NCBI GenBank assembly: GCA_033720955.1
Contig: JAWWBN010000016.1
Coordinates: forward strand, 1 to 30,666
Source: JAWWBN01 sp033720955
Lineage (GTDB): Bacteria > Acidobacteriota > Thermoanaerobaculia > Multivoradales > JAHEKO01
DNA: 30,666 nucleotides
Direction of reading: 5' to 3'
In this document: piece by piece, positions 8,193-16,325 of the stretch
How positions within the stretch are numbered: the stretch's first letter is position 1
Layout of the letters: the number at the start of each line of letters is the position of its first letter
Translations under genes and position numbers: made by a program
The notes under the pieces: generated by a model
Told to the model about the DNA's origin: nothing
Seen by the model: only the letters and a program-made list of their open reading frames with translations
Databases searched by the model: none

Positions 8193-9187
8193 GCGGCGAA
8201 CGGCGGGTCGCCGTCTGCATCGTCACTCACGGGTCGGCGGCCGACCTCCCCGCCTGCTTGGCCGCGGTCGGGCGCCAGCGGCTCCCTCCGGCCGAGCTCG
8301 TCGTGGTCGACTGCGCGAGCCGCGACGGCAGTCTCGAGGTGGCCCGACGGCACGCCCCGGCGAGCGTGGAGCTCAAGTGCGAGGCGGCCACGACCAACCT
8401 CGGCTTCACCGGGGGTATGAACCGGGCGCTCGCCCTGAGCCACGCGCCGATGGTGCTGATGCTCAACGCCGACGCCGTGCTTGACGAAGGCTTTCTGGAG
8501 CGGGCCGTGCATCGCATGCTGAGCCACCGCGAGCTCCGGGTTGGGGCCGTGGCCGGCCGGCTCTCACGGCCGGCGTCCGGGGGACGACCGCGGCTCGACG
8601 CCTGCGGCATGAGGCTGATCCCGACCTGGAGGCATCTCGACCGGGGGGCGGGCCAGGTGGATCGGGGCCAGTACGCGACCGCCGAACGGGTGTTCGGGGC
8701 CACGGGCGCCGCTTCGCTCTTCCGGCGGGAGGCGCTGGAGGATGCCGCCGTCGATGGCGACATCCTGCTTCCGGAGCTGCATACCTTCCGCGAGGACGCG
8801 GAGCTGTGCCTGCGCCTCCGAGAGCGGGGCTGGGAGGTTCTCTACGAGCCCTCGGCCCGCGCCGTTCACCGACGCGTCAACCTGCCGGGCCGGCGGCGAC
8901 AGATGAGCGTCCAGATCAACCGCCAGGGCGTGGCGAACCGTTTCCTCCTGCGGGCCTACCACCAGGGGCCGGCGAACCTGCTTCTCACTCTGCTCCCCAC
9001 TCTCTGGCGCGACGCCCTCGTCGTGGGCTACGTCCTCCTGGGGGAGAGGACGTCGCTCGGCGCCTTCGGCTGGCTGTGGCGCCATCGACGCCGGATCCTC
9101 GATCGACGCCGGAAGATCCAGGCCCGACGTACCGTCGCTCGGTGGAATCTGGATCGGTGGTTCTTCCGCAGCCGGGACGCCCTGTGA
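8189..9187 (+). CDS. Family 2 glycosyltransferase
   Basis: The 332-residue GT-A enzyme starts at GTG 8189, again overlapping the preceding stop by 4 nt. Visible family elements are VAVCIVTHGSAADLPACLAAV (nucleotide-binding strand), ELVVVDCASRDGS, NLGFTGGMNRAL, the metal-site region VLMLNADAVL, and FREDAELCLRLRERGWEVLYEP, a full 'E-D-x-(D/E)-L-C-x-R' acceptor motif. The C-terminal ~90 residues are basic with a hydrophobic stretch (GPANLLLTLLPTLWRDALVVGYVLL) that may sit on the inner membrane. It resembles the first GT2 of the cassette in order of motifs but keeps the E-D element that the first lacks. It is the last gene of the cassette; 71 bp separate it from the sulfatase-fold gene. Confidence 0.85.
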   Translation: MSGERRVAVCIVTHGSAADLPACLAAVGRQRLPPAELVVVDCASRDGSLEVARRHAPASVELKCEAATTNLGFTGGMNRALALSHAPMVLMLNADAVLDEGFLERAVHRMLSHRELRVGAVAGRLSRPASGGRPRLDACGMRLIPTWRHLDRGAGQVDRGQYATAERVFGATGAASLFRREALEDAAVDGDILLPELHTFREDAELCLRLRERGWEVLYEPSARAVHRRVNLPGRRRQMSVQINRQGVANRFLLRAYHQGPANLLLTLLPTLWRDALVVGYVLLGERTSLGAFGWLWRHRRRILDRRRKIQARRTVARWNLDRWFFRSRDAL

Positions 9188-9209
9188 GCCGCGGACCCTG
9201 ACGGCTGCC

Positions 9210-9236
9210 GCGAAGCGCCTTCTCTCTATACTTCGC
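9210..9236 (+). promoter_or_regulatory. TATACT -10 box (9227-9232) with inverted repeat before the sulfatase-fold gene
   Basis: The 71-bp gap holds TATACT at 9227-9232, which would give a leader of about 20-25 nt. Inverted arms GCGAAG (9210-9215) and CTTCGC (9231-9236) flank it and overlap its last bases. The arms could be an operator or a weak hairpin ending the upstream cassette. There is no T-run. No strong Shine-Dalgarno precedes the ATG at 9259. Confidence 0.4.
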
Positions 9237-9258
9237 AGCGGCGATACCGAGAATCCGC

Positions 9259-11202
9259 ATGCCGCTGCGACTCAGAAGCTCACTCGGCACCGCGACGCCC
9301 TTCGGGCGCCGGGCCATCGTGCTCGCCGGGCTGCTGACGGTCGTCGCCTCCGCTTGCGGCCCCGGCGACGCGCCCTCCCGGACGGCGCCCGATCCTCCCT
9401 TCGTCGACGGGGGGGCCGGGGAAGAGCGCCGCGGCGTGATCCTGGTTCTCATCGACACCCTGCGGGCGGACCATCTCGGTCTCTACGGCTCGCGGGCGGG
9501 GCTCACCCCGAACCTGGACGCCCTCGGCGAGAGCTCGTACGTCTTCGACCGCGCCGTCGCGCCCTCTTCCTGGACCCGCCCCTCCGTCGCCTCGCTCCTG
9601 ACCTCCCGCTACCCCACCGCGGTCGGCGTTCTCGACAAAGACGATCTGCTGCGAGAGTCGGAGCTGCTGCTGCCGGAGGTGCTCCGGCAGTACGGCGGTT
9701 TCCGAACCTTCGCCGTCTCGACCAACGGGAACACCAGCGAGGCGTACGGCTTCGGCCAGGGCTATGACCATTTCGTCTCGCCTCATCTGCTGCGCTCCTA
9801 TCCGGGCGGCTTCCCCATCTACGTTGGCGAGGGAGTCACGGCAAAGGCGATCGAGCTCCTCGACCAGCTCGGCCCCTCGGACTCCTTCTTCCTCTTCGTC
9901 CACTACCTCGATCCGCACGATCCCTATCTGCCCCACCCCGGCCTGCTGGACCAGCCCGAGCCACCTGGACGCTTCGACGGCTCCCGCCCGAGCCTCGAGG
10001 AGATGGCCCGCCAGCGAGGGCGGGCCACCGAGACCGACCGCGAGCGCATCCGCCATCTCTACGCCGGAGAGGTCAAGTACTGCGATCTCTGGGTCGGCGC
10101 CCTGCTCGACGCGCTGAGCGCTCGCGGGCTCGACGAGGACACCCTGCTGATCGTCACCTCGGACCACGGGGAGGGACTGTGGGATCACCGCCGGCGGGAC
10201 CACGGCAACGACCTGTACGAGGAGACCGTCTGGGTGCCGCTGATCATCCGGCTGCCCGGAATGCGGTCTGGTGACGGGAGGCGGATCTCGCAGCCGGTGA
10301 GCCTGGTGGACGTGGCACCTACCGTGCTCGCCACGGTCGGTCTCGAGGCCCCGGTCACCTTTCAAGGGGCCGATCTCGGCCCGCTGCTCGACGGCCTCAC
10401 CCGTCCGCCGGCCTACGACTTCATCTACACCGAGATGAACCACCGCGGCCGGAGCTTCGAGTCGATTCGCCGGGGGGAGATGAAGCTGATCCGCGACCGG
10501 CGACCGAGGGCCGAGCGTCCCGCGACCTGGGAGATCTTCGACCTGGCCAGCGATGCGCGCGAGCGGGCCGACCTGAGAGAGAAGCGCCCACGGGAGGCCG
10601 CTCCACTGCAGGACGCGCTCCGCAGGTGGAGCCGGGCCTTGACGCTCTCCGCTCCGGGGCGCCGCCAGGTGGGGCTCGCCCAGCTCGACCGCCAGACCCT
10701 CGACTCGCTGCGGGCGCTGGGCTATGTCGGGGCCGACGCAACCGGCGCCGCGAACCGGAAGACCCGCGACGTGGAGGCTGCGCGCCCCGCCGGGTCGCCT
10801 GCCGAAGACCGGGCCGCGGAGAGCTACCTGTCGCGGATCGACTTCCCGCCGCAGGCTCCTTCCCGGGTCGACGGCCGGCAGCCGGTTCCCGCTGGCGTCC
10901 ACCCTACGTCGACCGTCGTGCTTCGGCGGAAGCTCGACCACGAGCGGTGGTTTCTGCGTGGATCGGTGGCGTCTCCGTACGGTCGGGGCCCGTGGAAGGT
11001 GATCGTGCTCGTCGACGGAGACGCGCGGCTGAGCGCCTCGATCTCCACTCCTGGGGAGTATCTGCTCGATGGTCCGCTTCCGCCTTTCACTGCTGCGGGT
11101 CTCGTTAGGCTCGACGTAGGCTGCGAGCCGACCACCCCGCCCGAGGTCGCGAGCGAGCCGACGGCCCCCTGTCTGGCACTGTCGTCGATCGGCCTGCTAT
11201 AG
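9259..11202 (+). CDS. Sulfatase / alkaline-phosphatase-fold lipoprotein with a threonine nucleophile
   Basis: The 647-residue protein has an N-terminal signal with a lipobox-like VVASAC (C33), so it is probably a lipoprotein acting outside the inner membrane. The sulfatase fold spans about 55-480: GVILVLIDTLRADHLGLYG (metal Asp D66), TPNLDALG, the nucleophile segment SSWTRPSVASLLTSRYP, HYLDPHDPY, and TSDHGEGLWDH (further metal ligands). The position of the formylglycine Cys/Ser is Thr (T106), and the Arg of C/S-x-P-x-R is Val, so it cannot be a standard formylglycine sulfatase. Thr nucleophiles occur in phosphoethanolamine and phosphoglycerol transferases of this superfamily. A non-catalytic ~160-residue C-terminal region with a beta-rich tail follows. 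It is convergent with the ATPase-sulfotransferase gene and their stops overlap by 6 bp. Substrate unknown. Confidence 0.82.
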   Translation: MPLRLRSSLGTATPFGRRAIVLAGLLTVVASACGPGDAPSRTAPDPPFVDGGAGEERRGVILVLIDTLRADHLGLYGSRAGLTPNLDALGESSYVFDRAVAPSSWTRPSVASLLTSRYPTAVGVLDKDDLLRESELLLPEVLRQYGGFRTFAVSTNGNTSEAYGFGQGYDHFVSPHLLRSYPGGFPIYVGEGVTAKAIELLDQLGPSDSFFLFVHYLDPHDPYLPHPGLLDQPEPPGRFDGSRPSLEEMARQRGRATETDRERIRHLYAGEVKYCDLWVGALLDALSARGLDEDTLLIVTSDHGEGLWDHRRRDHGNDLYEETVWVPLIIRLPGMRSGDGRRISQPVSLVDVAPTVLATVGLEAPVTFQGADLGPLLDGLTRPPAYDFIYTEMNHRGRSFESIRRGEMKLIRDRRPRAERPATWEIFDLASDARERADLREKRPREAAPLQDALRRWSRALTLSAPGRRQVGLAQLDRQTLDSLRALGYVGADATGAANRKTRDVEAARPAGSPAEDRAAESYLSRIDFPPQAPSRVDGRQPVPAGVHPTSTVVLRRKLDHERWFLRGSVASPYGRGPWKVIVLVDGDARLSASISTPGEYLLDGPLPPFTAAGLVRLDVGCEPTTPPEVASEPTAPCLALSSIGLL

Positions 11203-12786
11203 CCGCGGACAGGCCTGGAGCGCCCAGATCTCCAGGAGCCGGTCGCGCTTCCGCTCCAGGTGCTCGACCATCTCCGGAGAGAGCTCGAGCTTCTTCCGAC
11301 GCAACTGCTGCCACTCCCGGCAGAGCGAGGCGAAGGCCTCGCGAGGCGGCTCTTCGAGGGGCAGTCCGAGGAAGGAGTAGAGACGCGCCAGATGACCCGC
11401 GCGTGCGGAGAAGAACTGTGCGTGCTCGACCACGAAGACACGCCGCGAGCCGTTGGCCAGGACGAACTTCCGCAAGAGCGAGAGGCTCCGGTTCCAATCC
11501 CTGACCGCGAGGCGGTAGTCCTTTCGCCGCGGCCACCGGTCCTCGCCACGCGCGGCGCGGACGTTGTACGACGAGGCCACCCGGTACAGATCGCGCACCA
11601 AGAAGAGGATTCGGCAGCCGGGGAAGGTCTCCGCCAGCCGGGGAAGGTGCTCGTAGTAGCGGGGGTTCTTGTCGCCCAGGTAGCGCACGTCCCCGGCTCG
11701 CCAGCGCTCGCGGAGCGCTTCGTAGTAGCCCGGGTCGAGGTAGTTGGTCTCCTCGGGGACCGGGTGGAAGAAGCGCTCGGCCTCGAAGTGCTCGGGGCTG
11801 ACGCGGTCCGCCACGAACTTGAACCGCTCACGCCCCAGGACGATGCGGCGGTCGCTGTTCAGGAGTCTCAGAAAGGCCGTGGTCCCCGACCGCTCACAAC
11901 CCATCACGAAGAGCCAGCCGGGGCGCCTCGGACTCTCGCCCTCGAGCCCCGAGCCGTTGCCCCTGGCGCGCCCCCCCTCTGCCGAGGAGCCGTCGGAGGC
12001 CGGCTTGTCGACGCCCGGGTCTCGGCCCCCGGTGGTGGTGAGGATCGCGGAGCGTGCGGGCGGCCCGCCCTCCTGCCGCCGCGCCAGATGCGCTTCGTAT
12101 CTGCGCAGTACCCTCTCCGTCTCGCCGCTCTCCCTGACGACCCCCCCGTCCAGCCAAAGGGCTCGGTCGCAGAGCTCGCGCACCATCTTCGGGTTGTGGG
12201 AAACCAGCACGATCGTCTTCTCCGACCGGATCTTGCGACGCATCTCGAGAGCCGATTTCTTGCGGAAGGACCAGTCGCCCGCGCTCAGCACCTCGTCGAT
12301 CAACAGCACGTCCGGCTCGAGCCGGAACGCTACCGAAAATCCCAGCCGGGCCCGCATCCCGCTCGAATAGCTGTGCATCGGCTGGTCGATGAACTCCTCC
12401 AGCTCCGCGAACGCGACGATCCACTCCATCTCCCGCTCCACCTCGCGCTTCGACAGGCCCAGAAGCAGGCCGGAGAGGACCGCGTTCTCCCGGCCGGTCA
12501 ACTGCGGGATGAAGCCCACCTGAAGCGACAGCAGGGCGGTCTCGAGACCCGGAGCCTGCGTCACCGCTCCCCGGTCCGGCGCGATGATGCGCGCCAGCAC
12601 TCTGAGCAGAGTGCTCTTGCCGGCGCTGTTGCGCCCGACGACGCCGAGCGACTCGCCCTGGAAGACCTCCGCACAGACATCCCGGAGGGCCCAGAACGAC
12701 CTCCTGTCGGATCCCGGGCTCCGGAGACGGTAGCGGACACCCACACCGTCCACCAGAATCAGACGCTTCGGCGCAGCCTGGCCCAT
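11197..12786 (-). CDS. Polysaccharide-export ABC ATPase fused to a C-terminal sulfotransferase
   Basis: This 529-residue chain has two enzymes. Residues 1-230 are a Wzt/TagH-type export ATPase: Walker A GRNSAGKST (51-59), Q-loop at Q89, GFIPQLTGREN (as in the 'GFxPELTGREN' of polysaccharide exporters), signature YSSGM (140-144), Walker B LLIDEV (D164, E165), SAGD, and H-loop H197. Residues 232-288 form a Gly/Ser/Pro/Arg-rich linker without predicted structure. Residues 291-529 are a PAPS-dependent sulfotransferase (Sulfotransfer_3-like): phosphosulfate loop GCERSGTTAFLRLL (from 296) and 3'-phosphate site VRDLYRVASSYN (R418, S425/S426). Wzt proteins usually carry a carbohydrate-binding C-terminal domain, and here an enzyme takes its place. 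It starts at ATG 12786, overlapping the permease stop by 1 nt. The frame is open upstream but not protein-like. Sulfation coupled to export is inferred. Confidence 0.88.
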   Translation of the reverse strand: MGQAAPKRLILVDGVGVRYRLRSPGSDRRSFWALRDVCAEVFQGESLGVVGRNSAGKSTLLRVLARIIAPDRGAVTQAPGLETALLSLQVGFIPQLTGRENAVLSGLLLGLSKREVEREMEWIVAFAELEEFIDQPMHSYSSGMRARLGFSVAFRLEPDVLLIDEVLSAGDWSFRKKSALEMRRKIRSEKTIVLVSHNPKMVRELCDRALWLDGGVVRESGETERVLRRYEAHLARRQEGGPPARSAILTTTGGRDPGVDKPASDGSSAEGGRARGNGSGLEGESPRRPGWLFVMGCERSGTTAFLRLLNSDRRIVLGRERFKFVADRVSPEHFEAERFFHPVPEETNYLDPGYYEALRERWRAGDVRYLGDKNPRYYEHLPRLAETFPGCRILFLVRDLYRVASSYNVRAARGEDRWPRRKDYRLAVRDWNRSLSLLRKFVLANGSRRVFVVEHAQFFSARAGHLARLYSFLGLPLEEPPREAFASLCREWQQLRRKKLELSPEMVEHLERKRDRLLEIWALQACPRL

Positions 12787-13586
12787 CAGTTCGCCAACCG
12801 CGGATAGAGCCGATCCCATCGGCTCAGAAGCGCCGAACCGACGGCCACGCCGATCAGCGAGCCGACGACAACGGCGACGAGGGGCAGGGGGGCCGGCCAG
12901 CGGCCCTCCATCAGCACCGTCCGGTAGCCCTCGATCAGGTGCACGACCGGGTTGAGGTAGAAGTACGGCCGGACCCTCTCGGGCAGCGAAGCCCCGGCGT
13001 AGAAGATGCCGGAGAGAAAGAAGAGCAGCGTCAGGCCGTTGTCGACCACCTTCCGGAGGTCCGGCAGCAGGGGCACCAGCGCGGCGAGCGGGTAGACGAC
13101 GGCCAGGATCAGCAGTAGCTCGACGACCATGAGAATCGGCAACGCCAGGTAGGAGAGCGTCACGGGGAAGCCGTAGATCCACAGGAAGGGGAGCAACAGG
13201 GCGAACGCGAAGAGGAAGCGCAGGGTCAGGTTCACGACGTCGCTCGTGGGCAGGACGATCTTGGGCAGGTAGACCTGTCGCATCAGGCCCGCACCGCCGA
13301 GGATCGACGCCGAGGCGATCCGAACCGCAGTCTGAAACCACCGCCAGGTCACCAAGCCGATCAGCAGGAAGGGGGCGAAGTCCTCCCGCCCTCGGTCGAG
13401 AAAGAACGCGAAGACGACATAGTAGACCGCCATGTTGACGACCGGATCGATCACCCACCAGAGATAGCCGGCGTAGGTGCGCTCCGCCTCGCCCCGAAGA
13501 TCGGCATAGGCCCGGTAGACCACCAGGTCGAGATAGCGGCGGTTCGGCAACGGCACCTTCACAGGTTCTCTCGATCCCGCTCCCAT
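12786..13586 (-). CDS. ABC-2 type polysaccharide/polyol-phosphate export permease (Wzm-like)
   Basis: The 266-residue inner-membrane permease has about six hydrophobic helices. It shows the Wzm/TagG hallmarks: R-A-Y-x-D-L-R near the N terminus, YAGYLWWVIDPVVNMAVYYVVF as the first helix pair, the L-x-x-G-L-V-x-W-x-F segment, a P-K-I-V-L-P element, and FFLSGIFYAGASLPERVRPYFYLNPVVHLIEGYR, the conserved C-terminal part of export permeases. It would move a lipid-linked glycan across the inner membrane, with the next gene (fused ATPase) as its motor. The start is ATG 13586 (MGAGSREPVKVPL), which overlaps the upstream stop by one base. The end overlaps the ATPase start the same way. Such tight coupling fits a 1:1 subunit partnership. 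Confidence 0.9.
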   Translation of the reverse strand: MGAGSREPVKVPLPNRRYLDLVVYRAYADLRGEAERTYAGYLWWVIDPVVNMAVYYVVFAFFLDRGREDFAPFLLIGLVTWRWFQTAVRIASASILGGAGLMRQVYLPKIVLPTSDVVNLTLRFLFAFALLLPFLWIYGFPVTLSYLALPILMVVELLLILAVVYPLAALVPLLPDLRKVVDNGLTLLFFLSGIFYAGASLPERVRPYFYLNPVVHLIEGYRTVLMEGRWPAPLPLVAVVVGSLIGVAVGSALLSRWDRLYPRLAN

Positions 13587-14896
13587 CAGAGCACGGCGTC
13601 GAGCCCGCGCTCGGCCTGCGCCTGGACCCATCGGCGAGTGGCGGGGTCGAGCCGGCTGTAGGAGTCGGACGCCGCCAGAGCTCTTGCGAGCTCGGCCCGA
13701 ACCCCGGGCGGGACCTCGCCCGCGGGCACCCATCCCTCGCGTTGCAGGTGCCTCAGGATCTCGACCGCGGCGTAGGCGTGCGCCCGCGGTGTGAAGTGGG
13801 GATCGGCGAGCTCCCGAGGAGACTCGGGCCGGTCTCCCAGAGCCCCGAGGAGATCCACGTAGGAGTAGGTACGGACCTCGAGATGATCGATCAACGGCGA
13901 ATAGGGTACCGGTTGGCCACGGCGGTACAGCCCGATGTCCTGCTGCCGCGGGAAGAGGAGAATCACCGGCGTCGAGCCCGCCGCCTCGGCTTCGAGGTGG
14001 AATCGGTCGAAGAGCCGGCGGGTGATCTCCACCCCCTCGTGATCGGCGCCGGCCGCCGCGGCGGCCAGCGCGGATGTCGACTCGCCGGGCCAGAGCCGGA
14101 GAGCTCGTCGCACCAGGCGCACCGTGGGGAGCCGACCCCAGAGGCGGGGCCGGGCCCACCCGCGGGCGTAGAAATCGTGCTCGGCCAGCCGCTCGAGTAC
14201 CGGCCCCGGGCGCTCGAGCAACCGCCGATAGTCCCTCAGATCGGGTAGGGGGTTCGGCACCAGCTCGAGACCGTCCGCCGCCAGCAGGAACCGGGGCTTC
14301 GCGAACGGCAGGCCCGTCTGGGGCAGGTAGAAGGGGCGGAAGGTGTTGACCACCCGGTTGAAGTTCTCCGTCATGAACCCGAGGACCACTACGTCCGGTC
14401 GCCACAGCGGTCGCTCCGCCAGGAATCGCAGGTAGGCCTGATCGGGGCCGTAGCCGGGCACGCCGAAGTTCAGCACCTCCAGGTCGGGACGCAGGCGCAT
14501 GAGGACCTCTTGGAAGGTGAGCAGCCCGTTGACCTCTGCGCCGAAGGTGAAGGAGTCGCCGAAGGTGGCGATCCGCACGCGGCCCGCGGGGAGCTCGGGG
14601 CGACGATCCGCCTCGGATCGCAGGCCGTACCGACAGATCCGGTACTCGCCCTGCGCCCCCGGGGAGGCGGTCCAGCCCAGGGTCGGGCTGTGCGCCACGT
14701 GGCTCGGGCGGTCTCCCTCGACGAATCTGGTCAAGATCGCCCGGTGGGCCTCGGAGAGGGTGGAGACGCCGCCGTCGGCGGAGACCCCGTCCGCCAGGGT
14801 CAGGACCAGCCACGACGCCGCCTCGGCGAAGACCCAGAGGCCCGCCACCGTCAGGAGAACGAACAGGCGGCGACGTGCCGTCGGCGCCGGATTCAC
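13586..14896 (-). CDS. SGNH/GDSL-family protein, membrane-anchored
   Basis: The 436-residue protein has an N-terminal membrane helix or uncleaved signal (RRRLFVLLTVAGLWVFAEAASWLVL, about 9-33) and an SGNH domain after it. Block I is IATFGDSFTFGAEV (nucleophile S115), preceded by the 'H-S-P-T-L-G-W' and Y-G-L-R-S elements seen in surface-glycan SGNH proteins. Block II includes VLNFGVPGYGPDQ (oxyanion Gly), block III MTENFNR, and the final block DPHFTPRAHAY (D365, H367). The catalytic triad appears complete. SGNH proteins in glycan loci act as O-acetyltransferases or esterases on exported sugars. The start is GTG 14896, overlapping the upstream gene's stop by 4 nt, and it is coupled downstream to the permease. 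Confidence 0.82.
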   Translation of the reverse strand: MNPAPTARRRLFVLLTVAGLWVFAEAASWLVLTLADGVSADGGVSTLSEAHRAILTRFVEGDRPSHVAHSPTLGWTASPGAQGEYRICRYGLRSEADRRPELPAGRVRIATFGDSFTFGAEVNGLLTFQEVLMRLRPDLEVLNFGVPGYGPDQAYLRFLAERPLWRPDVVVLGFMTENFNRVVNTFRPFYLPQTGLPFAKPRFLLAADGLELVPNPLPDLRDYRRLLERPGPVLERLAEHDFYARGWARPRLWGRLPTVRLVRRALRLWPGESTSALAAAAAGADHEGVEITRRLFDRFHLEAEAAGSTPVILLFPRQQDIGLYRRGQPVPYSPLIDHLEVRTYSYVDLLGALGDRPESPRELADPHFTPRAHAYAAVEILRHLQREGWVPAGEVPPGVRAELARALAASDSYSRLDPATRRWVQAQAERGLDAVL

Positions 14897-16242
14897 GGTA
14901 TCCCGCCGCCGGCCGGAGCGGGAGCCGCCGTGAGCGCGTCGGCCACAAGGTCGCCGATCGCCCGGGCCAGTCTTGTCTGCCCGTCCATGTTGTAATGGCA
15001 GCAAGGATCTACGTAGATCGGGTCCCGGATCTCGGCGAACAACAGGGTCAGGTCGTGAAAGTCGACGCCTCGCCGCCGGAGGCGCGCGCCGCGCTCTCGC
15101 AGGAGCTCGTAGCCGCTCGCGGCATGCTTGCCGTAGTAGGACCCCGGGGCCCACGCTCGCTCCAGCTCCTCGGCCGCCAGCGGCTTGCTCTGCGGCACGT
15201 ACTGGTTGGGCTGGAGCAGGTGCAGGTAGCGCGCTCCGACACTCGCCGCGAGCGCGTTCATCAGCTCCGATGACCGTTGCCAGAGGTCGGCGGTGAGGCG
15301 GAGGCACGGGCGACCCTCCTCGATACAGGAAGCGGTCAGGCTGGCAAGACCAGGGTTCTTCGCCTGGCGGCTCATCGTCTGGAGCTCCTCCTCGAGCTGT
15401 ACCGCCCGGCGCAGGTGGTGCTGGGCGAGCCGGCCCACGACAGCCCGCGCGAGCTCACTGGCGCCGAATCCGCCCGATCCTCCGAGAGCTTCGATCTTCC
15501 TCTCGGCCGCCCGGCGCTGCCGCAGCACGGCGGCCGCCTGGAGCACGGCCTCGTCGGAGAGGAGGCCGGTCTGGAGCTGCACGGCCGCGGCGTACTGACC
15601 CATCGCGGGGAAGATCGGATGGGCGCCGGACGCCGCGTTGAGGGGGCCGAAGACCACCTCGTTGAAGCCGTCGAGATTCACGACCACGTCCAACGGGATG
15701 CCGAGGACCGTCGCCAGCCCGAGCGCGATGAGCTGCTGCGGCTGCTTGTAGCCGCCGTTGCCGAAGTTGAGGACCACCACCGAGCCCGCTGCCGACGGAT
15801 GTCGCGCCGTCACCTGAGCGGCCAGATGATCCCCGGCCATCCACACCACGTCGTTGGCCACCGAGCCTCCGAAGACTGCGATCACCAGGTCGGTGGCCGC
15901 GACGGTGCGGTAGTCGGCGATCGCCGAGTTCAGCCCAAAGAGGTTGGCGCGGGAGTTCTCGAGTGCCCACGGGCTCGGCACGCCGCCGGGAAAGCCTGTG
16001 TCCGCCCGCCGCAGCCGGCCCGACACGATGCCGGGCTGCCTGGCCCAGCCCAGATACGGGTGGACCGTCGTGCGCTTCTGAAGCCCAGTCCTCTCGGGCA
16101 GACCCGAGAGCTCCCGGGTCAGCAGACGCTCCTCGGGGAACAGATCGAGCCCCCTCACCACCAGCTCGGCGACGGCAAGACTCGCGACGAGGGAGACGAT
16201 CGACAGGGCGAGTCTCGATGCGACGCGAGGGGAAGGCTTCAT
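14893..16242 (-). CDS. Second SGNH/GDSL-family protein, membrane-anchored
   Basis: The 449-residue protein starts with a hydrophobic anchor (ALSIVSLVASLAVAELVVRG, about 12-31). It shares the family's 'H-P-Y-L-G-W-x-x-x-P-G' element with its downstream neighbour. Block I is VIAVFGGSVANDVV, in which the usual G-D-S is G-G-S (S127). FGNGGYKQPQQ and NLDGFNEV fit blocks II and III. DPCCHYNMDG (D412, H416) carries the terminal Asp-x-x-x-His. The core is interrupted by a ~130-residue helical, Ala/Arg-rich insertion (about 220-330). The double cysteine in the last block may form a disulfide with C313/C321-region cysteines (TASCIEEGRPC). It is the first gene of the exporter operon, with an ATG start at 16242 and no evident Shine-Dalgarno. 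The role is likely glycan O-acylation or de-acylation. Confidence 0.78.
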   Translation of the reverse strand: MKPSPRVASRLALSIVSLVASLAVAELVVRGLDLFPEERLLTRELSGLPERTGLQKRTTVHPYLGWARQPGIVSGRLRRADTGFPGGVPSPWALENSRANLFGLNSAIADYRTVAATDLVIAVFGGSVANDVVWMAGDHLAAQVTARHPSAAGSVVVLNFGNGGYKQPQQLIALGLATVLGIPLDVVVNLDGFNEVVFGPLNAASGAHPIFPAMGQYAAAVQLQTGLLSDEAVLQAAAVLRQRRAAERKIEALGGSGGFGASELARAVVGRLAQHHLRRAVQLEEELQTMSRQAKNPGLASLTASCIEEGRPCLRLTADLWQRSSELMNALAASVGARYLHLLQPNQYVPQSKPLAAEELERAWAPGSYYGKHAASGYELLRERGARLRRRGVDFHDLTLLFAEIRDPIYVDPCCHYNMDGQTRLARAIGDLVADALTAAPAPAGGGIP

Positions 16243-16325
16243 GTGGAGCGGCTCTGGATCGACCTCGTCGAGCGGTCACCAGTCGGCCGCGGGCCACTCC
16301 CGTACCGCCCGCGGCGAGCAGGCCA

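Noticed and set aside
11894..12080. A gene boundary between the ATPase and sulfotransferase halves
   Set aside because: The linker contains no stop codon. The first Met in the sulfotransferase (residue 295) lies too close to the PAPS loop to be a good start, so a single fused gene is favoured.
12787..13458. Upstream open extension of the ATPase-sulfotransferase frame
   Set aside because: It overlaps the permease in another frame on the same strand. The ATPase fold starts right after ATG 12786.
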